DNA of 64,000 bases from Prevotellaceae bacterium (GCA_028723455.1 JAQYEW010000038.1:1-64000); one strand, 5' to 3'. Shown: positions 33,268 to 42,081, counted from the stretch's first letter. The notes: a model not told the origin generated them from the sequence alone. Numbers and translations: made by a program.

Positions 33268-34128
33268 CTATATTCCCAATATCCCCTGCTTCATACCGGA
33301 CAAATCCATTCTCATCATCCCGGCCAACTGCACGAAATAATCATTCGACCAAAGATCAAGCTCTTTTGGATTACGGACGAAAGGCAACAGATCTTCTTTC
33401 ACTTGTTTTATATCAACTGAAGAGAGGCGCTCGATGAGCTTGTCCATAAATCGCTCCGGGGTAATATTCTCATTGTTGAACTGCTTGCATCGTTCTGCCA
33501 AATGGGAAAAGTCTAGCGGAACATTATGGCGTACATACCACTCAAAATCGAACCAATCACGGCCTTTAACCCTATTTTTCCATGTACGGTAGAGCAATGC
33601 GTGCATCTTGCCGGCAAAAAGATCAGGAAGTATAAAACAACGGGTCATGAATGAGTGTGGCAGAAGCAATAGTTTCTGCTCCGTCCTAAAGTTCAACGGT
33701 GGACAAGTATCTACTTCAATCTTAATCTTTATGGACTTTTCGGTTTGGAAAGTTACATCATACACAGCAGTATTATCTTTAAGAAATGCCGATTCCACCT
33801 TTCCGAAATTCTTCTTCTCTTTTTTCTTTATTTCAACCTCACGACCTACCATTGCAAAAGCATCAATGATAGCAGGAAAATATTTTGTAAAATCGAAACT
33901 GTCATCATGCGCAAGTAACGAAAAGTCCATATCCTCACTGAAACGCTGCAAACCATGAAAGATTCTTAAACAAGTACCTCCATAGAACGCTGCTGACTCA
34001 AAAAAACCTCCAGCATAAAGTCCGGCAAGTATCACCTGTTGGTTAACTTCAAATATGGCATTTCTTTTATGTTGCTCCGTCGTCAAGTCATAACGGGATA
34101 GCATATCGTCAAAAACCTCATTCTTCAT
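33268..34128 (-). CDS. abiEii: AbiEii toxin (nucleotidyltransferase of an AbiE toxin-antitoxin system)
   Basis: A 286-residue protein with the four AbiEii/AbiGii motifs: GGTCLRI (50-56), RFSEDMDFS (62-70) with the metal Asp residues, IKIEVD (third Asp at 140), and FAGKMHALL (171-179) together with KGRDWFDFEWY (188-198). Such toxins are nucleotidyltransferases that target tRNA or related RNA and arrest growth; AbiE systems can abort phage infection. All motif residues are intact. It overlaps abiEi by 4 bp (ATGA). Base composition is clearly more AT-rich than neighbouring core genes, suggesting transfer. Confidence 0.92.
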   Translation of the reverse strand: MKNEVFDDMLSRYDLTTEQHKRNAIFEVNQQVILAGLYAGGFFESAAFYGGTCLRIFHGLQRFSEDMDFSLLAHDDSFDFTKYFPAIIDAFAMVGREVEIKKKEKKNFGKVESAFLKDNTAVYDVTFQTEKSIKIKIEVDTCPPLNFRTEQKLLLLPHSFMTRCFILPDLFAGKMHALLYRTWKNRVKGRDWFDFEWYVRHNVPLDFSHLAERCKQFNNENITPERFMDKLIERLSSVDIKQVKEDLLPFVRNPKELDLWSNDYFVQLAGMMRMDLSGMKQGILGI

Positions 34129-34751
34129 CGTCTCAGTAATTTTAACAGCACAGAAATCGAATCCGCCTTTTTGCCAACCTTTATATAGTCTTCGAATATG
34201 GTTTCATCCATCTGATAGAACTCATCCATATCCATGCGGATATCCTGTTCAAGATATATTTCCACATCTTTCATATAGCGAAGATTGACCTTTGAGGAAT
34301 TGGCAATCAAATCACACAAAGCCTTTTCCGGTGATGCAATAAGAAACGCATGATCACCCTTATGAACACTCCTTATCCCTATCGGAAATGCCTTTCCTGA
34401 AATACATTTGTAGTCATAACTGCCGACCGGAGTCTGAAAGCTACGAGCGTGCTTTACCGTCATTGATTGATTTACATATACAGCCTCGGGGATAAGTCCA
34501 TAATAGCGTAGTGCAGTCGACATTGAAATATATGAAGGAGCATATAGATGATTGGCTATCAATTCACTCGAAAGAGTCATACCTGTATGTTCGGGGTTGA
34601 CTACATATAGCCCCCGCTTCAGCCTGATAATATATCCTTGCTTCTCGAGCCAGGCTACTTTCTTGTTCGCAGACTTAAGTTCCGGATATAACGACTCAAT
34701 GATTGAAGTCGTAACCGGAATAATTCCTATTTCCCTTAATTGTCTATTCAT
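34125..34751 (-). CDS. abiEi: AbiEi antitoxin/transcriptional regulator
   Basis: A 208-residue antitoxin. A winged helix-turn-helix fills about 1-55 (YPELKSANKKVAWLEKQGYI, then RLKRGLYVV as the wing), followed by the AbiEi core with PSYISMSTALRYYGLIPE and ASPEKALCDLI. It neutralises AbiEii and represses its own operon. I start it at ATG 34751: a longer frame would read through the promoter and part of the palindrome as MYFFYCSNYCYIC. A 25-bp perfect inverted repeat begins 11 bp upstream and overlaps the -7 box by one base. Confidence 0.9.
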   Translation of the reverse strand: MNRQLREIGIIPVTTSIIESLYPELKSANKKVAWLEKQGYIIRLKRGLYVVNPEHTGMTLSSELIANHLYAPSYISMSTALRYYGLIPEAVYVNQSMTVKHARSFQTPVGSYDYKCISGKAFPIGIRSVHKGDHAFLIASPEKALCDLIANSSKVNLRYMKDVEIYLEQDIRMDMDEFYQMDETIFEDYIKVGKKADSISVLLKLLRR

Positions 34752-34755
34752 GCTA

Positions 34756-34763
34756 CAAATATA
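34756..34763 (-). promoter_or_regulatory. abiE promoter -7 element
   Basis: Minus strand TATATTTG followed by TAGC and the ATG, so the transcript would have almost no leader. The -33 region lies inside the 25-bp inverted repeat. Confidence 0.6.
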
Positions 34764-34819
34764 GCAATAATTTGAACAATAAAAGAAATACAACTTCTTT
34801 TATTGTTCAAATTATTGCT
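34763..34819. promoter_or_regulatory. 25-bp perfect inverted repeat, likely AbiEi operator
   Basis: Arms 34763-34787 and 34795-34819 are exact complements (AGCAATAATTTGAACAATAA... and reverse) around ATACAAC. The repeat covers the whole region just upstream of the abiE -7 box. AbiEi of other bacteria binds inverted repeats at its own promoter. It could also act as terminator for the secreted-protein gene that ends 56 bp upstream on the same strand. Confidence 0.7.
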
Positions 34820-34861
34820 GTAAAAATAAACTTTAGAGTTCCCAAAGCCCCTCGAGAACCG

Positions 34862-34907
34862 CAAACGGACATTCCTAACGGACGACCTTCTTGCCGTCCA
34901 CAATGAG
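34862..34907 (-). repeat. 46-bp direct repeat, proximal copy
   Basis: The 3' end of the secreted protein gene plus 13 bp of flank, repeated with three mismatches at 32897-32942. The distance between copies is 1965 bp and they bracket the abiE pair and part of the non-coding region. Confidence 0.75.
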
Positions 34908-37900
34908 GACACCTAAGGGATGAGCGGCGGAATCACCTATGCGAGCGCCGCCTAAGGTAAAAGTACCCTTGCCGTATTTCTTTTGGGCATTTATGCCAAG
35001 CACGCCATCCGTAGGGCCCAGGTAGCGAAGGCGGAAGTTGGAGAAGATGGCCCAGTCGCTGCCCACCAACTGCGTCTTACACACGCCGATACGCAGAGAG
35101 CCGTCCTCCCCCACCCTTAGCCGCAGCGTATTGGGATAACAGCCTTTCATGAAATAGATGGCGGCATCCTCCATCGTATTAGGCACGTAGCCATGCGTGC
35201 TAAGCGTGCCTACCGTGCCCAACCGGCCTGCCTCGGAAAAGATAGAGGCAAGGGGCTGCGAAAATGTCCGGCCGGCCTGAACGGCATACAGCACGGCATG
35301 AAGCTGTTCGCCGCCTCCCTGATAGGCTGCCGCCGCATGGGCCGTTGTTCCCTGGCGGTAAAAGCCCTGGACGCTGAGTTCGTAGTCGCCGGGACGCAGG
35401 CCCGTCAGTTCCTGAAAGACATCAAAACCGGTGTTATACTTCTCGGCCGCATGGGCGCGCACCGTAGGCGCACCCTGCCATCCGTACGTGCCCTCGCGAA
35501 ATCCGGGGTTGATGATCAACACCTCTGTTTCCTCTTGGGCGGGAGCCACGTAGGTCTCCGTGCTTAGCGAGCCGTCCGCATTGAGCGTTATCTTTACCGT
35601 TTCCTCGGCACGCAGGCTCAACGGCTCGCTTGCCTGACCGCAAAGGACGGTGGCCTTACCTTCCTTTTTGGCGTGCAGGAAGATGGTACTGTCGCTCAGC
35701 TGCCGAGCCTCGAGGTCGGTGCCCTTGACATAAAAACGCAGGGTTTGACCCGTGCTGTGGTTGGCTTGCAGAGCGATGCTTGCCCTTGCCTTGCTGTCCG
35801 TAATGCTTGTCAGCTGCTTCAATACGGGAGCGGCACCGGAGAACTGGAGACCGTTCAGCGCAGCCACCTTGTCCGTGCCGCGGAAATTGCTTACGAAGAG
35901 ATAGCGCGTGCTGTCGGGGTCGGCGGCAATCACGCCGTTCCACCCTGCGGGCAACTGCGTCCGGAGCGACACAAGCTGGCTGTGCAGTTGGCGTGTCTGA
36001 AGGGCACTGACGCTGCTATAATAAACCAGATTGTGGGCATCCACCGTTTCGCCGGCACTGACGCTGCGCTGCGCATTGGCATAGAGGGGATAGAGTTTCG
36101 AGGTAAAGATGCTGTTGTTGGCACTGCGATGGCCAAAGGCGGTGGCCTTGTCGTTCAGACCCACAACGCCCAAGGCATTGTCGATATTGCTCCACGCGCT
36201 CTGTGCCGTGAAGAGGGTGCTGCCGTCCGATTGCTTGTGAGCCACCTGGCCATTGGCTTCGTAATAGAGCGTACGCCTTTCCTTCATCAGTTCGTCGGTG
36301 CTGACGGCCAGCATGCCGATGTATTCGCCCGTGACGGTAACGTTGCTGTTGGCGCGCACATCATCCAAGTAAATGAGCGCATTGCCGGGCGTGCTGAAGA
36401 GGGCAAAGCGGTTGTTGAGCGCGTTGTCATTCGTATTGAGTTCGCCGTTCATCGTATAGGCTGTTCCGTTGAGCTCATAGATACCCTGAACGACGGGGCT
36501 GGCGTTGGTGCCCTTGCCACTGACGGTGTACCAGCCCAGCAGGTTTCCCGTATTGTTGGCACGGTAAGGCACGACAATTTTATTCCTGTCAGGCGTGTTG
36601 GATGCGAAATAACCCGTATAGCTCTTCAGTCCCGTACTCCAGGAGAAGGTGGTGAAGCGGTCCCGGGTAAAGGCGCGCACCACATTCTGATTGGGCAGAA
36701 CGCGCGCTTCAGCATAGCGTTGGCGGAAATCACTCCACGTGGCGGGTACAAGATCAGCCGTGCTGTTGTGCAGATGCATCAGGTAAGTCATCATTACGCG
36801 GTGCCCCTGCACACCCATGCGTCGGGCACTGACATCGGGACGCAGCAACCAGGAGCCGTCAGGCGTAGTCTGCTGGCGCGCGCGGATGTATTTATAGGCC
36901 AGGTTTTCCAACATCAGCGCATTGGGATCGCGCTGGAAACAGGCCTGTGTGGTGTAACTGGTAATCTGGTCGTAGAGGAAGAGGCTCCAGTCGTTGCCGT
37001 TGGGCATCGCCAGTTCTCCGTCGCTCAACGCCAACCAGTTCAGCACGCTGTCCGTCACCGCCTGATTATTGTGCATCAAGGCATTGGTGCGCCATTTCGG
37101 ATTCTCGCCCTGGAACAGCTGAAGTGCCAGGGCGGCCTCGCCCAATTCCTGCATCACCACGTTCTGATAACTGGTGTGGAAGAGATTGTGGTTTTGCAGG
37201 GTGTAGTCGGGATAGAGGTTATTGCCACGGAAGAGTTGCGCCACAGTGGTGTTATCGTAATGGGGGTCGAGAACGCTTTGGTCGGCGGCATCGGCGTAAT
37301 GGCTGTAACTGTTCACGGCAAACTCGCGCAGGCGCCGGAACCAACGGTCCGCCAAGGGGTCGTCGGGAAAGAGTCCCAAGGCTGCGGCAAGCACATCGGC
37401 TTCCCAACCGTTCTCCTCGGCTTTCGTGTCGCCGGCATAGCCCGTAGGGATCGTGCGCTCCAATTCATAGTCGCACTCCGCTTTCAATACATTATATATG
37501 TATTTACGCTGCTGTTCGCTGAGCTGTTCCCACTGGAAATAGGCACTATAAGCCACGCTCATCGCCCACAGGCTGGACTCCCACACATGGTCGGCGACCG
37601 ACGTGCTGCCCCAATAGGGTACACTGCCGGCACACACCTTCAGCTTGTTGGCCTTGTGGGTGCTGTAAGCGAAAACCAGACTCTTGCGCGCCATGTCCTC
37701 GATACGCTCCCACGTAACGCCCGTGGGCAAGGCGACACCCGCAGGCTTGGCATACTTCACCAGGAAGGCGCACAGCATGCCCAGGTCGGCATTGGTGCGC
37801 ACGCCCGCCTCGTTTGCCTGTCCCGAACTCTCGCCATTGAAATAGCCACAGGCTTCGTTGACGCTATTTGGGTACTGACAGTCGAAAAAATCGTTCTGCA

Positions 37901-38624
37901 TGTATTGGGAAAAGCGGGCAAGCATGGCGAGGAGCCCCTGCATCATCTCGTGCTCGGGCACAAAATCATGGGTGATAACGCCTTCGGTGGGGCTGTCCAC
38001 GCTCTCTTCCGTGGGGTCTTGAGGCTCGACGTAATCCTCTGGCAGCTGTAAAAGGCGGAAATTGTCCAGCAAGACGCTGGCGCCACTGCCTCCGCCGAAG
38101 TCGACATGCAGCCCTAAGTTGAGGGTCGTTTCCTTGTCCAGTTCAAAATCCAGGGAGGTTGTCGTCCATGCGTTGGGCATGGCAGGGAGGAATGTGAGAG
38201 AGGTCTGCCGGCTGCCGGCCACCAAGGCCGCCTGATGATTGCTCTGCGTAACGCATTTGTTGTCGGCCTGAAGCCGGTACTTGCCCGCGGGCAAGGTGAT
38301 GCTTTGCAGAAGGTTGGCACTGGCGGCCACCCAGGCATGACGGATATAATACATCTGCGTGCCGTCGCTGGGTGTACCCGGCACGCCGAAATTATTGTCC
38401 GTAGCGGTGGCTGCGGCGGTCATGATGTCGCTCACGCCATAGTTGCCCGTCAACTGCCAGCCCACAAGCGTAGCGGCGGTATAGGCACCGCGCGTATTGT
38501 CGCGTGGCAGGGAGCTGATGTCATCCTGTTCGAAGCTCGGGTTCAGCAGATACCGGCTGGTAATGTCCGTCTGCGCAAAGGCGGAGGAGGCAAAAGCCAG
38601 GACAAGGGCAAGGAGGTGTCTCAT
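34875..38624 (-). CDS. large secreted multi-domain protein, putative polysaccharide-degrading enzyme
   Basis: A 1249-residue protein. Signal peptide 1-17 (cut after AFA). Residues about 20-195 form a jelly-roll-like module opening LLNPSFE. About 220-640 look alpha-helical, with WGSTSVADHVWESSLWAM (about 337-354), GDTKAEENGWEADVLA, and NHNLFHTSY (about 478-486), resembling the (alpha/alpha) toroid lyases whose catalysis uses Asn, His and Tyr. About 640-1050 are beta-rich. About 1070-1200 form a second NPGF-type jelly-roll module. The end (LGVLIVDGKKVVR) is like short Bacteroidetes secretion tails. I cannot place it in a numbered CAZy family. No SusCD genes are adjacent. Its 3' end is duplicated beyond the AbiE island. 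Confidence 0.65.
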   Translation of the reverse strand: MRHLLALVLAFASSAFAQTDITSRYLLNPSFEQDDISSLPRDNTRGAYTAATLVGWQLTGNYGVSDIMTAAATATDNNFGVPGTPSDGTQMYYIRHAWVAASANLLQSITLPAGKYRLQADNKCVTQSNHQAALVAGSRQTSLTFLPAMPNAWTTTSLDFELDKETTLNLGLHVDFGGGSGASVLLDNFRLLQLPEDYVEPQDPTEESVDSPTEGVITHDFVPEHEMMQGLLAMLARFSQYMQNDFFDCQYPNSVNEACGYFNGESSGQANEAGVRTNADLGMLCAFLVKYAKPAGVALPTGVTWERIEDMARKSLVFAYSTHKANKLKVCAGSVPYWGSTSVADHVWESSLWAMSVAYSAYFQWEQLSEQQRKYIYNVLKAECDYELERTIPTGYAGDTKAEENGWEADVLAAALGLFPDDPLADRWFRRLREFAVNSYSHYADAADQSVLDPHYDNTTVAQLFRGNNLYPDYTLQNHNLFHTSYQNVVMQELGEAALALQLFQGENPKWRTNALMHNNQAVTDSVLNWLALSDGELAMPNGNDWSLFLYDQITSYTTQACFQRDPNALMLENLAYKYIRARQQTTPDGSWLLRPDVSARRMGVQGHRVMMTYLMHLHNSTADLVPATWSDFRQRYAEARVLPNQNVVRAFTRDRFTTFSWSTGLKSYTGYFASNTPDRNKIVVPYRANNTGNLLGWYTVSGKGTNASPVVQGIYELNGTAYTMNGELNTNDNALNNRFALFSTPGNALIYLDDVRANSNVTVTGEYIGMLAVSTDELMKERRTLYYEANGQVAHKQSDGSTLFTAQSAWSNIDNALGVVGLNDKATAFGHRSANNSIFTSKLYPLYANAQRSVSAGETVDAHNLVYYSSVSALQTRQLHSQLVSLRTQLPAGWNGVIAADPDSTRYLFVSNFRGTDKVAALNGLQFSGAAPVLKQLTSITDSKARASIALQANHSTGQTLRFYVKGTDLEARQLSDSTIFLHAKKEGKATVLCGQASEPLSLRAEETVKITLNADGSLSTETYVAPAQEETEVLIINPGFREGTYGWQGAPTVRAHAAEKYNTGFDVFQELTGLRPGDYELSVQGFYRQGTTAHAAAAYQGGGEQLHAVLYAVQAGRTFSQPLASIFSEAGRLGTVGTLSTHGYVPNTMEDAAIYFMKGCYPNTLRLRVGEDGSLRIGVCKTQLVGSDWAIFSNFRLRYLGPTDGVLGINAQKKYGKGTFTLGGARIGDSAAHPLGVLIVDGKKVVR

Positions 38625-38671
38625 AGGAATCGGATGCTTTAGGGGTAATAGGATTTGTCGTTGTTAGCGGT

Positions 38672-39106
38672 TCAATCTGCGGAATCGAAATCGAACTCGT
38701 CATCGGGGGTATAGATGAACATGGGAGTATCCTCACGAAACTCGTCCAAGGCGCGGCGGTCCTTCTTCGTGGGTCGGCCCGTTCCGCGCGCACGGTCGAT
38801 AAAGCCGCTCATGCGGTTCATCTCCAACAGTTCATACTGTTCGGGGGAGGTAACGTTCTCCATCATCTCGGGCACCAGCCTGGCACCCACGCGCATTTCG
38901 ATAGGCTGCAACACACGAAAACTGTACGTGATGGGCGGCTTGCGCACATCGATGACATCCCCCGCCTTTATCATGCGCGAGGGTTTCAACTGCACTCCCT
39001 TGATACTTATCTGACCTTTCTTGCAGGCTGCCGTGGCAATGGTACGCGTCTTGTAGATACGCACCGCCCACAACCATTTGTCTATTCTTGCTTCTTCTCT
39101 TGCCAT
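38672..39106 (-). CDS. S4-domain RNA-binding protein (HslR/Hsp15-like)
   Basis: A 144-residue protein with an N-terminal S4 domain (RIDKWLWAVRIYKTRTIA, then VQLKPSRMIKAGDVI; residues 6-55), as in Hsp15, which binds 50S subunits carrying stalled peptidyl-tRNA. The C-terminus is a basic segment with ARGTGRPTKKDRRALDEF and an Asp-rich tail (DDEFDFDSAD). It starts 6 bp after pepT and follows pth-pepT on the same strand, a loose ribosome-rescue context. Confidence 0.88.
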   Translation of the reverse strand: MAREEARIDKWLWAVRIYKTRTIATAACKKGQISIKGVQLKPSRMIKAGDVIDVRKPPITYSFRVLQPIEMRVGARLVPEMMENVTSPEQYELLEMNRMSGFIDRARGTGRPTKKDRRALDEFREDTPMFIYTPDDEFDFDSAD

Positions 39107-39112
39107 GCTTTC

Positions 39113-40348
39113 TTACGCGCGCTCCGCCGTGATGCGGCAGATGTTAATGATTGTCTGTACCGCCTTCTCCATGCTTTGGACGGGCACGAACTCGTGGCGG
39201 CCATGGAAGTTAAGTCCGCCGGCGAAGATATTGGGACAAGGCAAGCCCATGAAACTCAGCTGCGCCCCGTCCGTGCCGCCACGGATAGGCACTACATTGC
39301 AAAAGCCGCAGGCCTCCTGAATGGCCTGGCGGGCTATGTCTGTGATGTGGGGCTTGTCCTCCAGCTGCGACAACATGTTCTTGTATTGCTCCTTCAGCTC
39401 CACCTCCACGGTGCCCTGGCCATACTTGTCGTTCAGGCGTTCGGCAGCGTCCAGCACCACTTGCTTGCGCAACTGGAAGATGCCTTGGTTGTGGTCGCGG
39501 ATGATGTAGGTCAGCGTGGCTTGCTCCACCGTAGCCTTCATGTCATAGAGATGGAAGAAACCCTGGTAGCCGTCCGTTGTTTCGGGGCGTTCGTTCTCGG
39601 GCATGCCCTGGGCAAACTCGCTTGCGATCAGGCAGGCGTTCTTCATCTTGTCCTTGGCGTAACCCGGATGCACATTGCGTCCTGCAATGGTTACCTTGGC
39701 ACTGGCCGCATTAAAGTTCTCGAACTCCAGTTCGCCCACTTCGCCTCCGTCCATCGTGTAAGCCCAGGCACAGTCAAAGAGCGGCACATTGAACTTGTGC
39801 GCCCCCTGGCCAATCTCCTCGTCGGGATTGAAAGCCACACGGATACGGCCGTGGGGCAACTCCGGGTGGTGCATCAAAAAATCCATGGCCGTCATGATTT
39901 CCGCAATACCCGCCTTGTCATCAGCGCCCAGGAGGGTGGTGCCGTCGGTAACAATCAGGTCTTCCCCGACATGACGCTTCAGTTCGGGAAAACGTGCCAC
40001 AGAGGTAACGATACCCTCCTGCGCGTTCAGCACGATATCCGTGCCGTCGTAATTTTCGATGATGCGGGGCTTGACATCCTTTCCCGTGAAGTCGGGACTG
40101 GTGTCCATGTGCGCTATGAACCCGACGGTTGGCACAGGCTTGTCCACATTGGCGGGCAGCGTGGCATAGACGTAGCCATGCTCGTCCAGCAAAACATCCT
40201 CCAAGCCCATCGCCTCCATTTCCTCCTTCAGCAAATGGGCCAATGCGAACTGTTTGTCGGTGCTGGGGCAGCGGTCGGCGGTTTCCTCGCTGCTCTGCGT
40301 GTCCACCTTCACATATCTCAAAAATCTGTCAACAAGATGCTTATTCAT
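39113..40348 (-). CDS. pepT: tripeptide aminopeptidase PepT (M20B)
   Basis: A 411-residue cytosolic di-zinc peptidase that removes the N-terminal residue of tripeptides. Metal and catalytic motifs are [11 protein letters not shown] (His at about 80), [13 protein letters not shown] (bridging Asp, about 140-152), [11 protein letters not shown] (catalytic and metal Glu, about 174-184), and a late [17 protein letters not shown] containing metal-binding surroundings. Length is typical (about 408). It has its own -7 box. Confidence 0.96.
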   Translation of the reverse strand: MNKHLVDRFLRYVKVDTQSSEETADRCPSTDKQFALAHLLKEEMEAMGLEDVLLDEHGYVYATLPANVDKPVPTVGFIAHMDTSPDFTGKDVKPRIIENYDGTDIVLNAQEGIVTSVARFPELKRHVGEDLIVTDGTTLLGADDKAGIAEIMTAMDFLMHHPELPHGRIRVAFNPDEEIGQGAHKFNVPLFDCAWAYTMDGGEVGELEFENFNAASAKVTIAGRNVHPGYAKDKMKNACLIASEFAQGMPENERPETTDGYQGFFHLYDMKATVEQATLTYIIRDHNQGIFQLRKQVVLDAAERLNDKYGQGTVEVELKEQYKNMLSQLEDKPHITDIARQAIQEACGFCNVVPIRGGTDGAQLSFMGLPCPNIFAGGLNFHGRHEFVPVQSMEKAVQTIINICRITAERA

Positions 40349-40371
40349 AGTCTTTGTAGTATATTGTCCTA

Positions 40372-40379
40372 CAAAGATA
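40372..40379 (-). promoter_or_regulatory. -7 element of pepT with overlapping 9-bp inverted repeat
   Basis: Minus strand TATCTTTG, 23 bp before the pepT ATG. A 9-bp inverted repeat (TCTTTGTAG, 40351-40359, with CTACAAAGA, 40369-40377) overlaps the box and the start of the transcript; an operator or an early hairpin are both possible. Confidence 0.5.
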
Positions 40380-40425
40380 CGGCAAAGGCGTTGGAATTAA
40401 AAATCTTAAGGGGATTTTTTACACC

Positions 40426-40989
40426 CTACTTCCCGTTATAATGGTTCATGGCGAACTGGACGCCGCTTAAGGCAAAGGCCTTGACGGCATCCAACACCGT
40501 GGGTACCTTGGCGGCTATGACCTTATTGTCCTCCGCGCTGAACTGTCCCAAGACAAAATCAACCTGTCCGCCACGAGGAAACTCGTTGCCGATGCCGAAC
40601 TTCAAACGGTTGTAGGTTTCCGTGCCCAACTGCAGGGCGATACTTTTCAGGCCATTATGACCCGCATCACTGCCGCTGGGCTTGATACGGATTGTGCCCA
40701 CGGGCAAACTAAGGTCATCCACGATAACCAAAAGATTCTGGGGCAGAATCTTCTCCTGTTGCATCCAGTAACGCACGGCGTTACCGCTGAGATTCATGTA
40801 TGTGCTGGGCTTCAGGAGTATCAGTTCGGCGTTCTTGACACGCATACGCGCAACAGCGCCATAGCGTTTGTCCTCCCACACCGCGCCTGCTTCCTTGGCC
40901 ATGGCATCCACCATTTGGAAACCGATGTTGTGGCGCGTACCCACATACTCAGGCCCTATGTTTCCTAAGCCTACTATCAGATATTTCAT
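40426..40989 (-). CDS. pth: peptidyl-tRNA hydrolase
   Basis: A 187-residue enzyme that recycles tRNA from peptidyl-tRNA. The N-terminus [27 protein letters not shown] carries the catalytic His20 (TRHN), and [12 protein letters not shown] and [27 protein letters not shown] follow. Length is normal. It follows rplY on the same strand after a 102-bp gap that contains a stable hairpin. Confidence 0.97.
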   Translation of the reverse strand: MKYLIVGLGNIGPEYVGTRHNIGFQMVDAMAKEAGAVWEDKRYGAVARMRVKNAELILLKPSTYMNLSGNAVRYWMQQEKILPQNLLVIVDDLSLPVGTIRIKPSGSDAGHNGLKSIALQLGTETYNRLKFGIGNEFPRGGQVDFVLGQFSAEDNKVIAAKVPTVLDAVKAFALSGVQFAMNHYNGK

Positions 40990-41008
40990 TTGTTGTGCTG
41001 AATATGCA

Positions 41009-41048
41009 ACGGGACGTCAAATTGCCCTGGAGCAATCTGCCGTCCCGT
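41009..41048. other. stable hairpin between rplY and pth
   Basis: Outer stem ACGGGACG/CGTCCCGT (41009-41016 and 41041-41048) with an inner ATTGC/GCAAT stem. On the transcribed minus strand there is no T-run after it, so it is not a classical terminator; attenuation or mRNA processing between the two genes is possible. Confidence 0.45.
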
Positions 41049-41091
41049 CGTTTCTTTGTAATATGCTCTGTTATGCCAAGCGGCCTACAAA

Positions 41092-41685
41092 TCAGCCCTT
41101 TGCACTGGCAGCGCTACGTGCGCTACGTGTCATCTTAACCTGGCAAACGACAACGCTGGGAGAGGTTACAATCTCCAGACCCTCGAAGCTCAGCTCGGCA
41201 ACCTTGATGGTCTTGCCCAACTGCAAGTGGGTAACGTCGATGTCCAAACGCTCGGGAATGGCGGTGTAGGGAGCCTTCACCTTGAGCTTACGAACGCTGG
41301 CAGCCAGCTTACCACCGGCCTTTACGCCCTCGGCCAAACCGTTCAACTTGATGGGAACCTCCATAACGATGGGTTTGGTCTCGTTGATTTCATAGAAATC
41401 GATGTGCAACAGCTTGTCGGTTACGGGGTGGAACTGAAGTTCCTTCATAACAGCCTTGCGCTCCTTGCCGTCGATGTTCAGGTTTACGCTGAAGATATCG
41501 GGGCTGTAAACGAGGTTACGCACTGCCGCAGACTCTACTGCAAAGCTCTCTGCCACGGGCAGACCGTTCTCGCCCCTTACCTCGCCATAGAGGTTGCAGG
41601 GAATCAAATCTTGCTTGCGCAACTCCTTGGCGGCCTTCTTGCCACCTGCCACACGGGCTGTGCCCTTTACGTCAATTGACTTCAT
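41092..41685 (-). CDS. rplY: 50S ribosomal protein bL25 (Ctc form)
   Basis: A 197-residue bL25 of the long CTC type: the N-terminal 5S rRNA-binding domain (MKSIDVKGTAR, then AAKELRKQDLIPCNLYG) and the C-terminal beta domain (about 95-185; FYEINETKPIVMEVPIKLNG). A short Ala/Ser/Lys tail follows. It has a full promoter and a roughly 75-base leader containing a small AATTAAG/CTTAATT hairpin. Confidence 0.96.
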   Translation of the reverse strand: MKSIDVKGTARVAGGKKAAKELRKQDLIPCNLYGEVRGENGLPVAESFAVESAAVRNLVYSPDIFSVNLNIDGKERKAVMKELQFHPVTDKLLHIDFYEINETKPIVMEVPIKLNGLAEGVKAGGKLAASVRKLKVKAPYTAIPERLDIDVTHLQLGKTIKVAELSFEGLEIVTSPSVVVCQVKMTRSARSAASAKG

Positions 41686-41769
41686 GTTTTGTGATTTTTG
41701 TGTTACTATAAATTAAGTTTTCTGCTTAATTCGCCATCACACGGATGTGCTATATTGAATAAGCGGGTG

Positions 41770-41801
41770 CAAAGTTACGAAGAAAAAGCGAAACCGTCAA
41801 A
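41770..41801 (-). promoter_or_regulatory. promoter of rplY
   Basis: Minus strand TTTG (41798-41801), 20 bp, TAACTTTG (41770-41777), a full consensus match about 84 bp before the start codon. Confidence 0.85.
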
Positions 41802-41810
41802 TTTTGCGCG

Positions 41811-42068
41811 CTATTCTTCTGCATCGGCGTTTTTACGCTTTACCAGCCAATACGCCAAACAAACCAGCACGAAGACGCACACATAACCTGCGAGGATATA
41901 TGTCCAATGCACGCAGAACAGATGCTCTACGACATCAATGGACGTATGGATAAAAGCAAATATGGCGGCAAAGCCCACGTAGCGACTGAACTTACCTTTG
42001 CAGAAGAGGCAACAGAGAAATGCCAACAGGGCTACAATCGCAATGAAAAGGTTGATAATCATGCTCAT
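41811..42068 (-). CDS. three-helix membrane protein of unknown function
   Basis: An 85-residue hydrophobic protein with segments at about 2-21, 30-48 and 54-76, and a charged C-terminus (VKRKNADAEE). The second helix carries His and Asp residues (IHTSIDVVEHLFCVHW). No family recognised. It lies 13 bp after the PUR-type protein gene on the same strand, so it is probably co-transcribed with it; rplY's promoter starts just beyond its stop. Confidence 0.6.
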   Translation of the reverse strand: MSMIINLFIAIVALLAFLCCLFCKGKFSRYVGFAAIFAFIHTSIDVVEHLFCVHWTYILAGYVCVFVLVCLAYWLVKRKNADAEE

Positions 42069-42081
42069 AGAGACATAGGCA

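Noticed and set aside
35673-38051. 792-codon open frame opposite the large secreted protein gene
   Set aside because: It is antisense to a gene with signal peptide and recognisable modules; its own translation is rich in Arg, Gly, His and Gln without domains. It is a codon-bias shadow.
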